Assembly (NCBI RefSeq): GCF_900142895.1 | Contig: NZ_LT670847.1 | Location: 2,914,001-2,978,000, forward strand | DNA from: Vreelandella subglaciescola | GTDB lineage: Bacteria; Pseudomonadota; Gammaproteobacteria; Pseudomonadales; Halomonadaceae | Length of the DNA: 64,000 bases | Reading direction: 5' to 3' | Part shown: positions 9,128-19,110 of the stretch, piece by piece | Numbering within the stretch: the stretch's first letter is position 1 | How the letters are laid out: the number at the start of each line of letters is the position of its first letter | The notes under the pieces: generated by a model | What the model was told of the DNA's origin: nothing | Databases searched by the model: none | The model's input: the letters and a program-made list of their open reading frames with translations, nothing else | Translations under genes and position numbers: made by a program

Positions 9128-9709
9128 TTATTTGAAGCTGTGCAGACGATTCATGGCAGGGGCCCAGTCGCCGGCAAGCGCCAGCGGCAGGGTGGCCTGA
9201 CATTCGTCAAGGACGTCATCAATGGCGGTTTGCTCGGCTTTGCCCGGCCGGTTGAGCACGTAGTTGACCACCTGATGCGCGTCTCCTGGGTGGCCAATGC
9301 CGATCCGCAGGCGATGAAACTGCTTTTGATTGCCAAGGGCGCTGATGGTATCGCGCAGGCCGTTGTGGCCGCCGTGACCGCCACCGGTTTTGTAGCGCGC
9401 CTGACCGGCGGGCAGATCAAGTTCGTCGTGGGCAATCAAAAGCTGTTCGGGGGCCAGTTTGAAAAACTGGCAAAGGGCGGCTACTGCACCGCCGCTGCGG
9501 TTCATGAAGGTGGTGGGGTTGAGCAGATGCAGCTCGGTATCGCCAACGCGTACTTTGGCGTAGAGGCCGAAAAACTTTTTGTCCGGCCGCAGTTCCGTGT
9601 GCGCGCTCCGGGCGACGGCGTCGACTAACCAGGCACCGGCATTGTGCCGCGTGGCGGCATATTGCGCGCCGGGATTGCCAAGGCCGATAAGCGCCAGGAC
9701 CTGACTCAT
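9128..9709 (-). CDS. pth: peptidyl-tRNA hydrolase Pth
   Basis: Cytosolic esterase of 193 residues that frees tRNA from prematurely released peptidyl-tRNA. The family motif GLGNPGAQYAATRHNAG holds the catalytic histidine and asparagine. PTTFMNRSGG, HDELDLPAG and GGHGGHNGLRD form the rest of the active site. The ATG at 9709 is preceded by GAGGTGAG at ideal spacing, so the 8-codon upstream extension is rejected. An intrinsic terminator ends immediately before this ribosome-binding site, so pth depends on read-through or on a promoter overlapping the hairpin. Confidence 0.97.
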   Translation of the reverse strand: MSQVLALIGLGNPGAQYAATRHNAGAWLVDAVARSAHTELRPDKKFFGLYAKVRVGDTELHLLNPTTFMNRSGGAVAALCQFFKLAPEQLLIAHDELDLPAGQARYKTGGGHGGHNGLRDTISALGNQKQFHRLRIGIGHPGDAHQVVNYVLNRPGKAEQTAIDDVLDECQATLPLALAGDWAPAMNRLHSFK

Positions 9710-9721
9710 TTTCTCACCTCC

Positions 9722-9751
9722 AAAAAAAATCAAGCGCCGAAGCGCTTGATT
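9722..9751 (-). terminator. intrinsic terminator after rplY, directly upstream of pth
   Basis: On the minus strand a stem of at least 9 bp, ATCAAGCGC with GCGCTTGAT, closes a TTCG tetraloop and runs into a T tract. The T tract ends one base before the pth ribosome-binding site. Confidence 0.9.
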
Positions 9752-9810
9752 ATAACAGTTTGCGGGCCGTGCCGGGCACGGCCCAGCGCCTGAGCATACT
9801 CGGTCAGGAG

Positions 9811-10446
9811 TTACTCGGCGCTTTCGCCTGTTTCGGCGTCATCTTCGTCAACGTCATTGCCGCGGTCTTTCATTTTGACGATGCTGAGGATCGCAGTGTC
9901 GTGGTCCTCACCGTGGGCGAGGTCGACCGAGCGAACGCCTGCCGGCATCTTGATGTCGGACAGGTGCAGCGTAGTACCCACTTCAACCGCAGAAATGTCG
10001 GCTTCCAGGTAATCCGGCAGATCTTTCGGCAGGCTGTAAATGGCAACTTCTACGGCCAGCGTATGCAGTTCGCCGTCCTGATCCTTGATGCCGACGCACT
10101 GCTCTTCGCCCACGACGTGCAGCGGTACGTTGATGGTGATTTCCTGCTTGGCATCAACGCGCATGAAGTCGGCGTGGATCAGCAGCGGCTTGAACGGGTG
10201 ACGCTGCAGGTCACGGATAACAACCTGCTCTTCGCTGCCTTCGATGTTGAGGCGCAGGAGCGAGGAGAAGAACGCTTCGTCTTCGATCGCCTTGTAGAAC
10301 GACGTTTTTTCGACGGAGATGGATTGCGGTGCCTTGTCGCCGCCGTAAATAACGGCAGGAACTTGTTCGTTTGCACGACGCAGGCGGCGGCTCGCACCTT
10401 TCCCCAGGTCGGAACGAACGCTGGCGTTAAGGGTAAAATCGGACAT
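9811..10446 (-). CDS. rplY: 50S ribosomal protein L25, long (CTC/TL5) form
   Basis: Ribosomal protein binding 5S rRNA. At 211 residues it is the long form, with the N-terminal L25 domain (residues 1-95, containing [19 protein letters not shown]) and a C-terminal TL5/CTC beta domain. The tail is acidic. The ATG at 10446 has TGAGG upstream and matches the family start; 49 further upstream codons are open but not conserved in character. It follows prs by 115 bp on the same strand, as in many gammaproteobacteria, and ends at a strong terminator. Confidence 0.96.
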   Translation of the reverse strand: MSDFTLNASVRSDLGKGASRRLRRANEQVPAVIYGGDKAPQSISVEKTSFYKAIEDEAFFSSLLRLNIEGSEEQVVIRDLQRHPFKPLLIHADFMRVDAKQEITINVPLHVVGEEQCVGIKDQDGELHTLAVEVAIYSLPKDLPDYLEADISAVEVGTTLHLSDIKMPAGVRSVDLAHGEDHDTAILSIVKMKDRGNDVDEDDAETGESAE

Positions 10447-10561
10447 GGAATGTGCCTCATTGGTTAAAGTCAGAAAACGCCGCCGCCCGCGACCAGGCGA
10501 CGACGCTTTCAAAAGCGGCGGATAGGCGTGGTACGCCCTCTGCCGCTGCGGTGTCAGGCAA

Positions 10562-11503
10562 TCAGTGGAACATTGCGCTGACGGATTCTTCATTGCTGAC
10601 GCGGCGAATGGCCTCGGCGATCAGGCCGGCCACGCTCAGCTGACGGATACGGCCGCTGCGGCGCGCGCTTTCCGACAGCGGAATCGTATCGGCAACCACG
10701 ACTTCGTCAAGTACGGAGTTGGTGATGTTATCCACGGCCGGGCCGGAGAGGATTGCGTGGGTGGCGTAGGCCACGACGCGTTTGGCGCCGCGTTCCATCA
10801 ACGCTTCCCCGGCCTTGCACAGCGTGCCGGCGGTATCGATCATGTCGTCGACCACCACGCAGGTACGGCCTTCGATTTCACCGATGATATGCATGACCTG
10901 CGCCTGATTGGCCTGAGGACGACGCTTGTCGATGATGGCGAGATCCACGTTGAGCTGCTTGGCAATTGCCCGGGCGCGCACCACGCCGCCCACATCGGGG
11001 GAGACCACGATCAGATCGCTGTAGTTCTGGCGCTCGATATCGTCGAGCAGGATCGGCGAGCCGTAAACGTTGTCGACCGGGACATCGAAAAAGCCCTGAA
11101 TCTGATCGGCGTGCAGGTCCATCGTCATTACGCGGTCAACGCCGGCCTTGACCATCATGTCAGCCACGACCTTGGCGGAAATCGGCACGCGCGAAGAGCG
11201 CACGCGGCGATCCTGGCGAGCATAGCCGAAGTAGGGTAGCACCGCGGTAATACGTGCCGCCGAGGCGCGACGTAGCGCGTCAACCATCAGGATCATTTCC
11301 ATCAGGTTGTCGTTGGTCGGTGCACAGGTGGACTGCAGGATAAAGACATCCTTGCCGCGCACGTTCTCGTTGATTTCGACTGCAATCTCACCGTCGCTAA
11401 ACTGGCCAACCGTGGCGTTACCCATTCGGCTATCCAGACTTTCGGCAATCTTGTGAGCGAGCTCGGGATTAGCGTTCCCGGCGAAAACCATCAATTTTGA
11501 CAC
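10562..11503 (-). CDS. prs: ribose-phosphate pyrophosphokinase Prs
   Basis: Makes PRPP from ribose 5-phosphate and ATP, feeding purine, pyrimidine, histidine, tryptophan and NAD synthesis. The 313-residue length is standard. Conserved pieces are [14 protein letters not shown], the segment [14 protein letters not shown], the flexible loop YARQDRR and the PRPP-binding [11 protein letters not shown]. The start is GTG at 11503, giving [11 protein letters not shown] as in relatives. The 5' leader contains four 14-bp tandem repeats. tRNA-Gln lies upstream on the same strand. Regulation through the leader is possible but unproven. Confidence 0.97.
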   Translation of the reverse strand: MSKLMVFAGNANPELAHKIAESLDSRMGNATVGQFSDGEIAVEINENVRGKDVFILQSTCAPTNDNLMEMILMVDALRRASAARITAVLPYFGYARQDRRVRSSRVPISAKVVADMMVKAGVDRVMTMDLHADQIQGFFDVPVDNVYGSPILLDDIERQNYSDLIVVSPDVGGVVRARAIAKQLNVDLAIIDKRRPQANQAQVMHIIGEIEGRTCVVVDDMIDTAGTLCKAGEALMERGAKRVVAYATHAILSGPAVDNITNSVLDEVVVADTIPLSESARRSGRIRQLSVAGLIAEAIRRVSNEESVSAMFH

Positions 11504-11542
11504 GCGCAGCCACCTTTGCAGTGTTTGAAATCTTGGGAGTTT

Positions 11543-11598
11543 TTGCTAAGGAGCTCTTGTTAAAGAACTCTTGCTAAAGAGCCCTTGCTAAAGAGCTC
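11543..11598. repeat. four 14-bp tandem repeats in the prs leader
   Basis: Units at 11543-11556, 11557-11570, 11571-11584 and 11585-11598 follow the consensus TTGCTAAAGAGCTC with one or two changes each. They fill the spacer between tRNA-Gln and the prs start. The GAGCTC part is self-complementary, so several alternative short hairpins can form in the transcript. Confidence 0.9.
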
Positions 11599-11618
11599 GG
11601 CGCCGCTCGTTGCCGAAT

Positions 11619-11693
11619 TGGCTGGGGTAGCAGGATTCGAACCTGCGCATGCCGATACCAAAAACCGGTGCCTTACCACTTGGCGATACCCCA
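11619..11693 (-). tRNA. tRNA-Gln(TTG)
   Basis: A 75-nt cloverleaf with encoded CCA. The acceptor stem starts TGGGGTA and pairs with TACCCCA, allowing the unusual first pair of tRNA-Gln, and the anticodon loop TTTTGGT gives TTG. Its position between ispE and prs is conserved in related genomes. Confidence 0.95.
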
Positions 11694-11721
11694 ACAGCGA
11701 TCCAACAGAAGCGGGGGCGTT

Positions 11722-12615
11722 TTAGCCACCCAGAGCATCATGGAGAGGAGAGACGTTACACCCTTTGGCGACCCACGCAGTGCCATACTGACTTGCGGCC
11801 TGGGCTACATGCTTGGCGTCCTTGGCATTATCAAAGGCGGCAAACACGCAGGCACCCGTGCCGGTCAGCCGGCTGGGCGCAAAGCGAGCCAGAAAATCCA
11901 GCGCTTGCGCCACCGGCGGATAGTGCGTCTTGACCACGACTTCGCAGTCGTTTTGCCACGTGGACGCTCCCCCCTGCAGTGCGCGCGCCATACTAATCGG
12001 CGGCGTATGGCGTGTCAATTGCGGATCGCTGAAGACCGCAGGCGTGGACACGCTGACGCCGGGGTGAATGATCACGAACCACGGCGTATCCAGCGTTACG
12101 GCAGTGAGCTTTTCACCGATGCCCTCGGCCCAGGCGCTGTGGCCTTTGACGAACACCGGCACGTCAGCGCCCAGCTCAAGCCCCAGAGCGGCGAGGGCGT
12201 CCAGCGACAGGCCGAGTTGCCAAAGCGCGTTAAGCCCCACCAGCACCGTGGCCGCGTTGGAACTGCCGCCGCCCAGCCCGCCGCCCATGGGCAGGCGTTT
12301 GTCGATGGCTAGCGTAGCGCCGCAGCGGGGTGCGATGCCGGCGGGCGCCTGACGTTTGAGCAGGCGCGCGGCGCGCAGGGCCAGGTTGTCGTCAGCGGCC
12401 ACGCCGTCAAGCATGTTCGCCAGCACCAGCTGGCCGTCGTCGCGAGCTGTCAACGTGACGCTATCGCTAAGGTCCAGAAACTGAAACAGCGTTTGCAGCT
12501 CATGGTAGCCGTCGGGTCGACGGCCGGTAATGTGCAGCAGGCGATTGAGCTTGGCCGGTGCGGGCAGGCGCAGCGTGGTTGATATGATTGCGTCGTGGCG
12601 AGCCTTGTCAGTCAT
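11722..12615 (-). CDS. ispE: 4-diphosphocytidyl-2-C-methyl-D-erythritol kinase IspE
   Basis: GHMP-family kinase of 297 residues that phosphorylates CDP-methylerythritol in the MEP isoprenoid pathway. Substrate motif PAPAKLNRLLHITGRRPDGYH and the ATP loop PMGGGLGGGSSNAA are clear, and the C-terminal RLTGTGACVFAAF matches motif III. The ATG start at 12615 overlaps the end of lolB by 8 bp, implying translational coupling. tRNA-Gln and prs lie downstream. Confidence 0.96.
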   Translation of the reverse strand: MTDKARHDAIISTTLRLPAPAKLNRLLHITGRRPDGYHELQTLFQFLDLSDSVTLTARDDGQLVLANMLDGVAADDNLALRAARLLKRQAPAGIAPRCGATLAIDKRLPMGGGLGGGSSNAATVLVGLNALWQLGLSLDALAALGLELGADVPVFVKGHSAWAEGIGEKLTAVTLDTPWFVIIHPGVSVSTPAVFSDPQLTRHTPPISMARALQGGASTWQNDCEVVVKTHYPPVAQALDFLARFAPSRLTGTGACVFAAFDNAKDAKHVAQAASQYGTAWVAKGCNVSPLHDALGG

Positions 12616-13237
12616 CGGACGGCGTGTCGGCCTCGGCGTCGGGCTCGGTCTGCCAGCGATTGATCACCAGCGTCACGCGCATGTCGCCGTAGGCCAGCGC
12701 CAGCTTGCGCGGCAGCCACAGGTCGCCCGCCTCGGACCAGTCGCGATAGTCGATCTCCCAGCCGCTTTGTTCCAGATGGCTGGGAAAGCCGAAGGCGTCG
12801 GTTTCCAGCTGGTAGGTGTCGCGCGTGCCGGGCAGGCCGCGAACCCAGTAGGGCAGGTCGCGCACCGGCAGCGCCCAGCCGAGCTGGTCTTCCATCAGCG
12901 CTTCGGGGGTTTGGGCCTCGAAGCGGCCGTCGCCGTTGGTCAGCGAAAAACGCCCTTCGCGACCTTCAAGCACCGTGCGTCCGCCGCCAAACGGGCCGCT
13001 GATCAGCATGCGGAAATAGTGCGGGTACTGGTTCCAGTCCAGGTTGGCACTGTGGCTTTCTTCAGGCGTGCGCAGCCCGGCCTTGCCGATCAGCGTCCAG
13101 CGGTCGAGATCCTCGATGGCCGTTTGCTGGGCTTTCCAGTCGCCGCGTTCGCGGCCGCTGTCGTCAACCGGTGCCTGGCTGGCACAGCCCGCCAGCAGCG
13201 CCAGGGCTGCCAGCGTGGGGATGAAAGGTGTCCGCAT
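12608..13237 (-). CDS. lolB: outer-membrane lipoprotein receptor LolB
   Basis: LolB accepts lipoproteins from LolA and inserts them into the outer membrane. The protein has about 209 residues, with a lipoprotein signal ending at the lipobox LLAGC, so it is itself a lipoprotein. The body (DRWTLIGKAGLRTPEES, YWVRGLPGTRDTYQL) matches LolB, including the conserved segment before the protruding hydrophobic loop. Starts at 13237 and 13252 are both possible; the first has GAGA upstream. It lies upstream of ispE (8-bp overlap) and downstream of the TPR lipoprotein gene, the usual arrangement. Confidence 0.92.
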   Translation of the reverse strand: MRTPFIPTLAALALLAGCASQAPVDDSGRERGDWKAQQTAIEDLDRWTLIGKAGLRTPEESHSANLDWNQYPHYFRMLISGPFGGGRTVLEGREGRFSLTNGDGRFEAQTPEALMEDQLGWALPVRDLPYWVRGLPGTRDTYQLETDAFGFPSHLEQSGWEIDYRDWSEAGDLWLPRKLALAYGDMRVTLVINRWQTEPDAEADTPSDD

Positions 13238-13288
13238 GAAAAATCTCTGCATGAGTGGTATCCGAAGCAAGGGTGTGTAGAAAGAGCG

Positions 13289-15085
13289 TTAGTCGCGGCT
13301 GATCGGCGAAAGTTCGGGATGGCGCCTGAGAAGGTCGTCAATCGCCGGGTGGCGGTCGGTGTTGTCCAGAACGTCGCTCAGCAGTCGGCGGGCGCGCTTG
13401 CGTTGACCCAGCGCGTTCAGTACCTCGGCCAGATGTGCGGTGACTTCCTGGTCCGGCATGCCGTTGTAGGCGCGCTCGAGCGGTTCCTGTGCGTCCTGTG
13501 TGCGTCCCAGTCGGAAATACACCCAGCCCAGGCTGTCGAGTACGGCGGGATTATCCGGCGCCAGCGCATGAGCGCGCTCGATCAGCTCGCGAGCGTCTTC
13601 AAGGCGGCCGGGTACCTTCTCGTCGGCCAGGGTATAGCCCAGCGCGTTAAGCGCCATGACGTTATCGGGGGCGTGTTTCAGCACCCGCTGAAGGTCCTGC
13701 TCCATGCCCGGGATGTTGCCGGCCTGCCAGGCGCGCATGGCGCGCATATAAAGGAGGGTCGTGTCGTCCGGCGTGCGGGCCAGTTCGCGCTGGATCAGGG
13801 CGCTGGCGTCAGCGTTTTGCCCGCGCTCGTCAAGCAGCTCTACTTCGAGCATGACGAGTTCATTGAAGTGGTCTTCAAAGCGCATGCGTTCGGCCTGCAA
13901 AAACGCGCGGGCGTCGGTGAGGCGTTCCGCATCGATCAGCATGCCGGCTGCCGCCGCGCGGGCGGCGATGAACTCGTCGCCCTCGACCTGACGATAGTAT
14001 AAAAGGGCGCTATCGACGTCGCCGGTGCCCCGGTCGGCTTCGCCCAGCAGGTAATAGCCCATGGCGGAAACGTTTTCGCGGCTGGCGAGTGGGTGGAGCA
14101 GGCGCTTGGCCGCGCCGGGCTGGCCTTCTTCCAGATACAGGCGGGCCAGCGCCAGACGCAGCTCGGGGCCGCCGGTATGGCGTTCAAGCAGCGCGTTGGT
14201 TTGTGCTTCGGCGGCAGCGATGTTGTCCAGCCGGATTTCCGCCTGCGTCAGCAGCAGGGCAAAGCGGGCGTCATCGGGGTCGCGCTTGAGCCCTTCGCGG
14301 GCGGCCTGGCGGGCATCACGGTAATCGCCGTTTTCCAGCGCCAGGTGTGCTTGGGTGCGCCACAGGGCGGATGAGTCCGGCGTCAGCGTTTGTGCCTTGG
14401 CAAGGTGCGCCTGCGCCGCGTCGGTATTGCCCCGGGCTTTTTCCAGCAGCGCGGCGGCAAGGTGCGCATCTCCGCGGTTGGCTGCGGGCATGGCGTTATC
14501 CGCGGCCAGCGCGGTTTCCAGCTGCTGGATTAACGCTGCCGGCGCAGCGCCCTCGATAATGGCTTGCTCGGCGAGTGCGGCAAGCCCGGCGTTGTCGCCC
14601 TGCGCGGCAATGGTCAGGCGCTGGGCAAGACTTGTCTGCCAGTCGCCCCGTTCCTGAGCGATGGCCGAGAGCAGCCGGCCGGGCGTGGCGTTGGCCGGGT
14701 CTAGCACCTGCCAGCGTGCCGCTGCGGTTTGCAACAGCGTGGCAGACTCGCCAAAGCGGGCGGCGAACGTGGCGCGCTCGGCAAGGGCGGGGTCGGGGTA
14801 ACGCTCGGCGGCGTCAAGATAGCCCTGGCTGGCGTAGCGGTACAGGCCGCGTTGGCCGGCCAGTTCGGCGGCCAGCAGCGTGCTCAGCCCGTCGGCGTCA
14901 AGCCCCTGGGTGATGGGCGGAGCGGACTGCAGAATGTCGTCATTCGGCGCGCCAAAGGCATCGGCCGATGGCGGCACGGACTGACAGCCGCTCAAAAATG
15001 CCGCAACAGCAATGGCGGGCAGCGTCAGGTACCGTGGCGTACGTGTTAATAACGTAGCGCGTATAAAGGTGGCGCGAAGTGGCAT
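13289..15085 (-). CDS. TPR-repeat lipoprotein
   Basis: A 598-residue protein with a signal peptide and lipobox FLSGC near residue 34, so probably anchored in the outer membrane facing the periplasm. The remainder is alanine-rich helical tetratricopeptide repeats, clearest from about residue 170 (DAAQAHLAKAQTLTPDSSALW) and near the C-terminus (ALNALGYTLADEKVPG). Genes of this kind stand upstream of lolB in Pseudomonas and relatives. TPR proteins mediate protein contacts, but the partner cannot be inferred. It is divergent from hemA, with 169 bp between the starts. Confidence 0.85.
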   Translation of the reverse strand: MPLRATFIRATLLTRTPRYLTLPAIAVAAFLSGCQSVPPSADAFGAPNDDILQSAPPITQGLDADGLSTLLAAELAGQRGLYRYASQGYLDAAERYPDPALAERATFAARFGESATLLQTAAARWQVLDPANATPGRLLSAIAQERGDWQTSLAQRLTIAAQGDNAGLAALAEQAIIEGAAPAALIQQLETALAADNAMPAANRGDAHLAAALLEKARGNTDAAQAHLAKAQTLTPDSSALWRTQAHLALENGDYRDARQAAREGLKRDPDDARFALLLTQAEIRLDNIAAAEAQTNALLERHTGGPELRLALARLYLEEGQPGAAKRLLHPLASRENVSAMGYYLLGEADRGTGDVDSALLYYRQVEGDEFIAARAAAAGMLIDAERLTDARAFLQAERMRFEDHFNELVMLEVELLDERGQNADASALIQRELARTPDDTTLLYMRAMRAWQAGNIPGMEQDLQRVLKHAPDNVMALNALGYTLADEKVPGRLEDARELIERAHALAPDNPAVLDSLGWVYFRLGRTQDAQEPLERAYNGMPDQEVTAHLAEVLNALGQRKRARRLLSDVLDNTDRHPAIDDLLRRHPELSPISRD

Positions 15086-15254
15086 GCGTCTCTCAATCCG
15101 TTGGCCGGGTGTTCAGCATAGCGGCTTGCCGGGCTGCGGCAAAGTGGTGTGGGTCAGATGCGGCGCGGCTGTGGTAGAATGACTGATCCAATCGACTTGC
15201 TCTGGCAAGCACAAGGCACGTAATAACCGACACACTAGCGAAGACGCATAACGC

Positions 15255-16586
15255 ATGACGCTCCTTGCCCTGGGAATAAATCATCGTACCGCCACGGTCG
15301 CCGTGCGCGAGCAGGTAGCCTTTACGCCGGCGCAGCTGTCGCAGGCGCTTGAGGAGTTGCGTGGGCTACCGAAAATTATTGAAGCGGCGGTGCTTTCAAC
15401 CTGCAACCGTACCGAGCTTTACTGTGTGACTGATGCCGCCGGTGAACAAACCGTGCTTGACTGGCTGGGGCGTTTTCACGGCTTGAGCGTGGAGGATCTG
15501 ACGCGTTGCGCCTACCACTACCTGGACAACGACGCCGCCCGCCACCTGATGCGCGTGGCAGTGGGCCTGGATTCCATGGTGCTGGGCGAGCCGCAGATCC
15601 TCGGGCAGCTGAAAGATGCTTACCAGCAAGCGCGGGAATCGCGCGGGTTGGGGGGCGAGCTTGAGCGCCTGTTTCAGCACACCTTTGCCGTGGCCAAGCA
15701 GGTACGCACGCAAACCGGCATCGGCAAAAATCCGGTGTCGGTGGCCTATGCGGCGGTAAGCATGGCCAGCCGCATCTTTGACGACTTCGGCCGCGCCCGC
15801 GCGCTGCTGGTGGGCGCTGGCGAAACCATCGAGCTGGTGGCGCGCCACCTGCACGAAGCCGGCGTGCGCCAGCTGACCGTGGCCAACCGCACCCGCGAGC
15901 GGGCGGAAAATATTTCGGCCGCCCTCGGCGGCGAGGCCATTACCCTGAGCGAAATCCCCGAGGCGCTGGAAAAAGCCGATATCGTGATTTCGTCCACGGC
16001 CTCACCGTTGCCGATTGTGGGCAAGGGCATGATGGAGCGGGCGCTGAAGAACCGCCGCCATCGCCCTGTGTTCATGGTCGATATCGCCGTGCCGCGGGAT
16101 ATCGAGCCCGAAGTCGGCGAGCTGGCCGACGTGTTTCTGTACACCGTGGACGATCTCGAAGTCGTCATTCAGGAAAACCGCCGCCATCGTCAGGTGGCCG
16201 CTGATCAGGCCGAGTCGCTGATTGAGCACGGCGTCGGCAGCTGGCTGCACGAACGCCGCATCCGTGGCGGTGGCCAGCTGATTCAGGCCTACCGCCAACA
16301 CGGCGAGGCGCTGCGCGACTTGTCCCAAGAGCAGGCGCTTGAACGCCTGGCGCGGGGGGGAGATCCGGCGGCGATCATCGAGCGGCTGGCCTACCAGCTG
16401 ACCAACCGGCTGATGCACCAGCCCACTCAGGCCATTCGCGATGCCGCCTCCCGCGAGGAGTATCGTCTGCTCGACGCGGTGCCGCGTCTGTTGATGCCGC
16501 CCAAACCCGCGTTTGAAACCCACGACACGGCGGCGGCGCCCCGCTCAGCGGAAGCGCCTCGCCAGAAGGATGAAAAGCTCGTATGA
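15255..16586 (+). CDS. hemA: glutamyl-tRNA reductase HemA
   Basis: First committed step of C5-pathway tetrapyrrole synthesis: reduces glutamyl-tRNA to glutamate-1-semialdehyde with NADPH. The 443 residues include the catalytic cysteine in [11 protein letters not shown], the segment [17 protein letters not shown], and the NADPH loop [15 protein letters not shown]. The C-terminal dimerisation helix region is present. The ATG at 15255 matches family starts ([13 protein letters not shown]). A TAGAAT at 15175-15180 is a possible -10 with no clear -35. The stop overlaps the prfA start by 4 bp. Confidence 0.97.
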   Translation: MTLLALGINHRTATVAVREQVAFTPAQLSQALEELRGLPKIIEAAVLSTCNRTELYCVTDAAGEQTVLDWLGRFHGLSVEDLTRCAYHYLDNDAARHLMRVAVGLDSMVLGEPQILGQLKDAYQQARESRGLGGELERLFQHTFAVAKQVRTQTGIGKNPVSVAYAAVSMASRIFDDFGRARALLVGAGETIELVARHLHEAGVRQLTVANRTRERAENISAALGGEAITLSEIPEALEKADIVISSTASPLPIVGKGMMERALKNRRHRPVFMVDIAVPRDIEPEVGELADVFLYTVDDLEVVIQENRRHRQVAADQAESLIEHGVGSWLHERRIRGGGQLIQAYRQHGEALRDLSQEQALERLARGGDPAAIIERLAYQLTNRLMHQPTQAIRDAASREEYRLLDAVPRLLMPPKPAFETHDTAAAPRSAEAPRQKDEKLV

Positions 16587-17674
16587 AAGAGACGCTGCGC
16601 CAACGCCTGGATGGCTTTGTAGAACGCTTTGAAGAACTGGCCATGCTGCTCGCCGACCCTGACGTGATCAGCGACCAAAAGCGCTTTCGCGGTTATTCCA
16701 AGGAGTACGCTGAGCTTGAAGAGTTGGTGGCGGCCTGGCAGCGTTACCGCGGCATCGAGGGCGACATGCAGGCCGCCGAGGACATGCGCCAGGACAGCGA
16801 TCCGGAAATGCGCGAGCTGGCCGAAATGGAGCTGGACGACGGCCGCGAACGCCTGACCGTGCTGGAAGACGAGCTCAAGCGCCTGCTGGTGCCCAAGGAC
16901 CCCGACGACGGCCGCAGCGTTTTTCTGGAAGTGCGCGCCGGTACCGGCGGCGACGAGGCGGCGCTGTTTGCCGGCGACCTGTTCCGCATGTACTCGCGCT
17001 ATGCCGAGCAGCACGGCTGGCGGGTTGAAGTGGTCAGCGCCAACCACGGCGAAATGGGCGGCTATAAAGAAATCATCTCGCGGGTCAAGGGCAGCGACGT
17101 TTACGCCCGGCTCAAGTTTGAATCCGGCGCGCACCGCGTGCAGCGCGTGCCGGCCACCGAGTCGCAGGGGCGCATTCACACCTCGGCGTGTACCGTGGCG
17201 GTGATGCCCGAAGTCGAAGACGTCGGCGATGTTGACATCAAGCCCTCCGACCTGCGCGTGGATACCTACCGCTCCAGCGGCGCCGGCGGCCAGCACGTCA
17301 ACACCACCGACTCGGCAATTCGTCTGACTCACCTGCCGACCGGCGTGGTGGTCGAGTGTCAGGAAGAGCGCAGTCAGCACAAAAACCGCGCCAAGGCGAT
17401 GTCGTTGCTGGCCTCGCGGATCAAACAGAACGCCGAAAATGAGCAGCGCCAGAGCCAGGCCGACGCGCGCCGTTCGCTGGTGGGTTCGGGCGATCGCAGC
17501 GAGCGCATTCGCACCTATAACTTCCCCCAGGGGCGGATTACCGATCACCGCATCAACCTGACGCTGTATAAACTCAGCGAAGTGGTCAGCGGCGAGCAGC
17601 TGGACGACGTGATCGACCCGCTGATTCACGAATATCAGGCCGAACAGCTGGCCGCGCTGCAGGGCGGCGCATGA
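16583..17674 (+). CDS. prfA: peptide chain release factor 1
   Basis: Terminates translation at UAA and UAG. It has 363 residues, with a codon-recognition PxT-type region ([16 protein letters not shown]) and the catalytic GGQ in [12 protein letters not shown]. The glutamine of GGQ is the methylation target of PrmC, encoded next. ATGA overlaps link it to hemA upstream and prmC downstream, so the three are likely translationally coupled. Confidence 0.97.
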   Translation: MKETLRQRLDGFVERFEELAMLLADPDVISDQKRFRGYSKEYAELEELVAAWQRYRGIEGDMQAAEDMRQDSDPEMRELAEMELDDGRERLTVLEDELKRLLVPKDPDDGRSVFLEVRAGTGGDEAALFAGDLFRMYSRYAEQHGWRVEVVSANHGEMGGYKEIISRVKGSDVYARLKFESGAHRVQRVPATESQGRIHTSACTVAVMPEVEDVGDVDIKPSDLRVDTYRSSGAGGQHVNTTDSAIRLTHLPTGVVVECQEERSQHKNRAKAMSLLASRIKQNAENEQRQSQADARRSLVGSGDRSERIRTYNFPQGRITDHRINLTLYKLSEVVSGEQLDDVIDPLIHEYQAEQLAALQGGA

Positions 17675-18567
17675 CGCTGGATGCGCTGCTTCGCCGCGCG
17701 TCCGAGCGGCTGTTGAAGGCCGGTTCGCCCAGCCCCAGGCTGGACGCCGAAGTGCTGTGGATGCACGCAAGCGGCCGCGACCGTACCTGGCTGTATACGT
17801 GGGGAGATCGCCGCTGGGGGGGGCGTACCTGGGAAGATCGTGCTGGGGATGAAACGCCCTGCGAACGCTTTCAGCTGGCGCGCTTTGACGCGCTGATCGC
17901 CGCGCGGGTTCAGGGCATGCCGGTGGCGTATTTGACCGGCGAGCGCGAGTTCTGGGGGCTGCGCCTCGCCACCTCGCGCGAGACGCTGATCCCGCGGCCG
18001 GATACCGAAACGCTGGTGGAAGCCGCGCTTGAACGCGCCGGCGCGCCGGCTGGGCAGCTGTTAGACATGGGCACCGGCACCGGCGCGGTGGCGCTGGCGT
18101 TTGCCAGCGAGCGGCCCGGCTGGCGCGTGGACGGGGTCGATGTGCGCCCCGAAGCCGTGGCGCTGGCCCGGCAGAATGCCGCGGCGCTTGAGATACACAA
18201 TGCCCGTTTTACACAAAGCGATTGGTTTGGCGCGCTTGAAAGTGAGGCGCCGCCGCATTTTGAGCTGATCGTCGCCAATCCGCCCTATATTGCCGAGAGC
18301 GACCCGCACCTGGCGCTGGGCGACGTACGCTTTGAGCCGCGCTCGGCGCTGGTAGCCGCTGACGACGGGCGCGCCGACCTGCGCTATTTGATCGATCACG
18401 CCGGGCCGTTTCTGGCCGACGACGGCTGGCTGTTGCTGGAACACGGCCACACTCAGGCCGCCGGCGTTCGCGCACTGCTTGACCGCGCCGGCTATACGCA
18501 GGTGGCAAGCGTGTGTGATCTGGGCGGCCACGAGCGCGTAAGCCTTGGCCGGTGGCTCGCTGGCTGA
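17671..18567 (+). CDS. prmC: release factor N5-glutamine methyltransferase PrmC
   Basis: SAM-dependent enzyme that methylates the GGQ glutamine of RF1 and RF2. It has 298 residues. The SAM-binding motif is [14 protein letters not shown], the catalytic motif IVANPPYI, and [10 protein letters not shown] is family-specific. A short insertion around residues 45-65 ([19 protein letters not shown]) enlarges the N-terminal domain compared with E. coli. It overlaps prfA by 4 bp. Confidence 0.96.
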   Translation: MTLDALLRRASERLLKAGSPSPRLDAEVLWMHASGRDRTWLYTWGDRRWGGRTWEDRAGDETPCERFQLARFDALIAARVQGMPVAYLTGEREFWGLRLATSRETLIPRPDTETLVEAALERAGAPAGQLLDMGTGTGAVALAFASERPGWRVDGVDVRPEAVALARQNAAALEIHNARFTQSDWFGALESEAPPHFELIVANPPYIAESDPHLALGDVRFEPRSALVAADDGRADLRYLIDHAGPFLADDGWLLLEHGHTQAAGVRALLDRAGYTQVASVCDLGGHERVSLGRWLAG

Positions 18568-18606
18568 CCGTTATTTCCCCTATTGTTGACGCTATGGAAT
18601 CCCGCT

Positions 18607-19107
18607 ATGAAAGCCAAAAACAAGACGCTGGACCGTATCGACCTGAAAATCCTGCGCTGCCTGCAGGAAAATGCCCGTATCTCCTACGTTGATTTAGCCG
18701 CAGAAGTGGGGCTGTCGACCACGCCGTGTTTGGAGCGCGTCAAGCGTCTGGAACGCGCCGAAGTGATTCGCGGCTATCAGGCGATTCTTGACCCGCGTGC
18801 GCTCAGGGCCGATCTGCTGGTGTTTGTCGAAATCAGTCTGGAAACCCAGACGCCCGCGGTGTTCGACGAGTTTCGCCGCGCGGTTGAAGAGCTGCCGCAG
18901 ATTCAGGAATGCCACCTGGTCTCCGGCCATTTTGACTACATTCTGAAATGCCGTATTCCCGAAATGTCGGCCTACCGCCAGCTGCTGGGCGACGTGGTGC
19001 TAACACTGCCGGGCGTGAAAGAGTCCAAAAGTTACGTGGTGATGGAAGAGGTGAAAGAAAATTTCAGCCTGCATCTTCCCGACATCGACGACCTGGAAGG
19101 AAGCTAA
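18607..19107 (+). CDS. Lrp/AsnC-family transcriptional regulator
   Basis: A DNA-binding feast/famine regulator of 166 residues. The N-terminal helix-turn-helix spans DLAAEVGLSTTPCLERVKRL. The C-terminal RAM/AsnC_trans_reg domain (QECHLVSGHFDYILKCRI) binds amino acids and forms dimers or octamers. The sequence is close to global Lrp (LKILRCLQENARISYVDLA). The ATG at 18607 is chosen over a frame opening at 18583 because it gives the family N-terminus. It sits between prmC and moeB on the same strand, 39 bp after prmC and 3 bp before moeB. Targets cannot be inferred. Confidence 0.93.
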   Translation: MKAKNKTLDRIDLKILRCLQENARISYVDLAAEVGLSTTPCLERVKRLERAEVIRGYQAILDPRALRADLLVFVEISLETQTPAVFDEFRRAVEELPQIQECHLVSGHFDYILKCRIPEMSAYRQLLGDVVLTLPGVKESKSYVVMEEVKENFSLHLPDIDDLEGS

Positions 19108-19110
19108 GCC

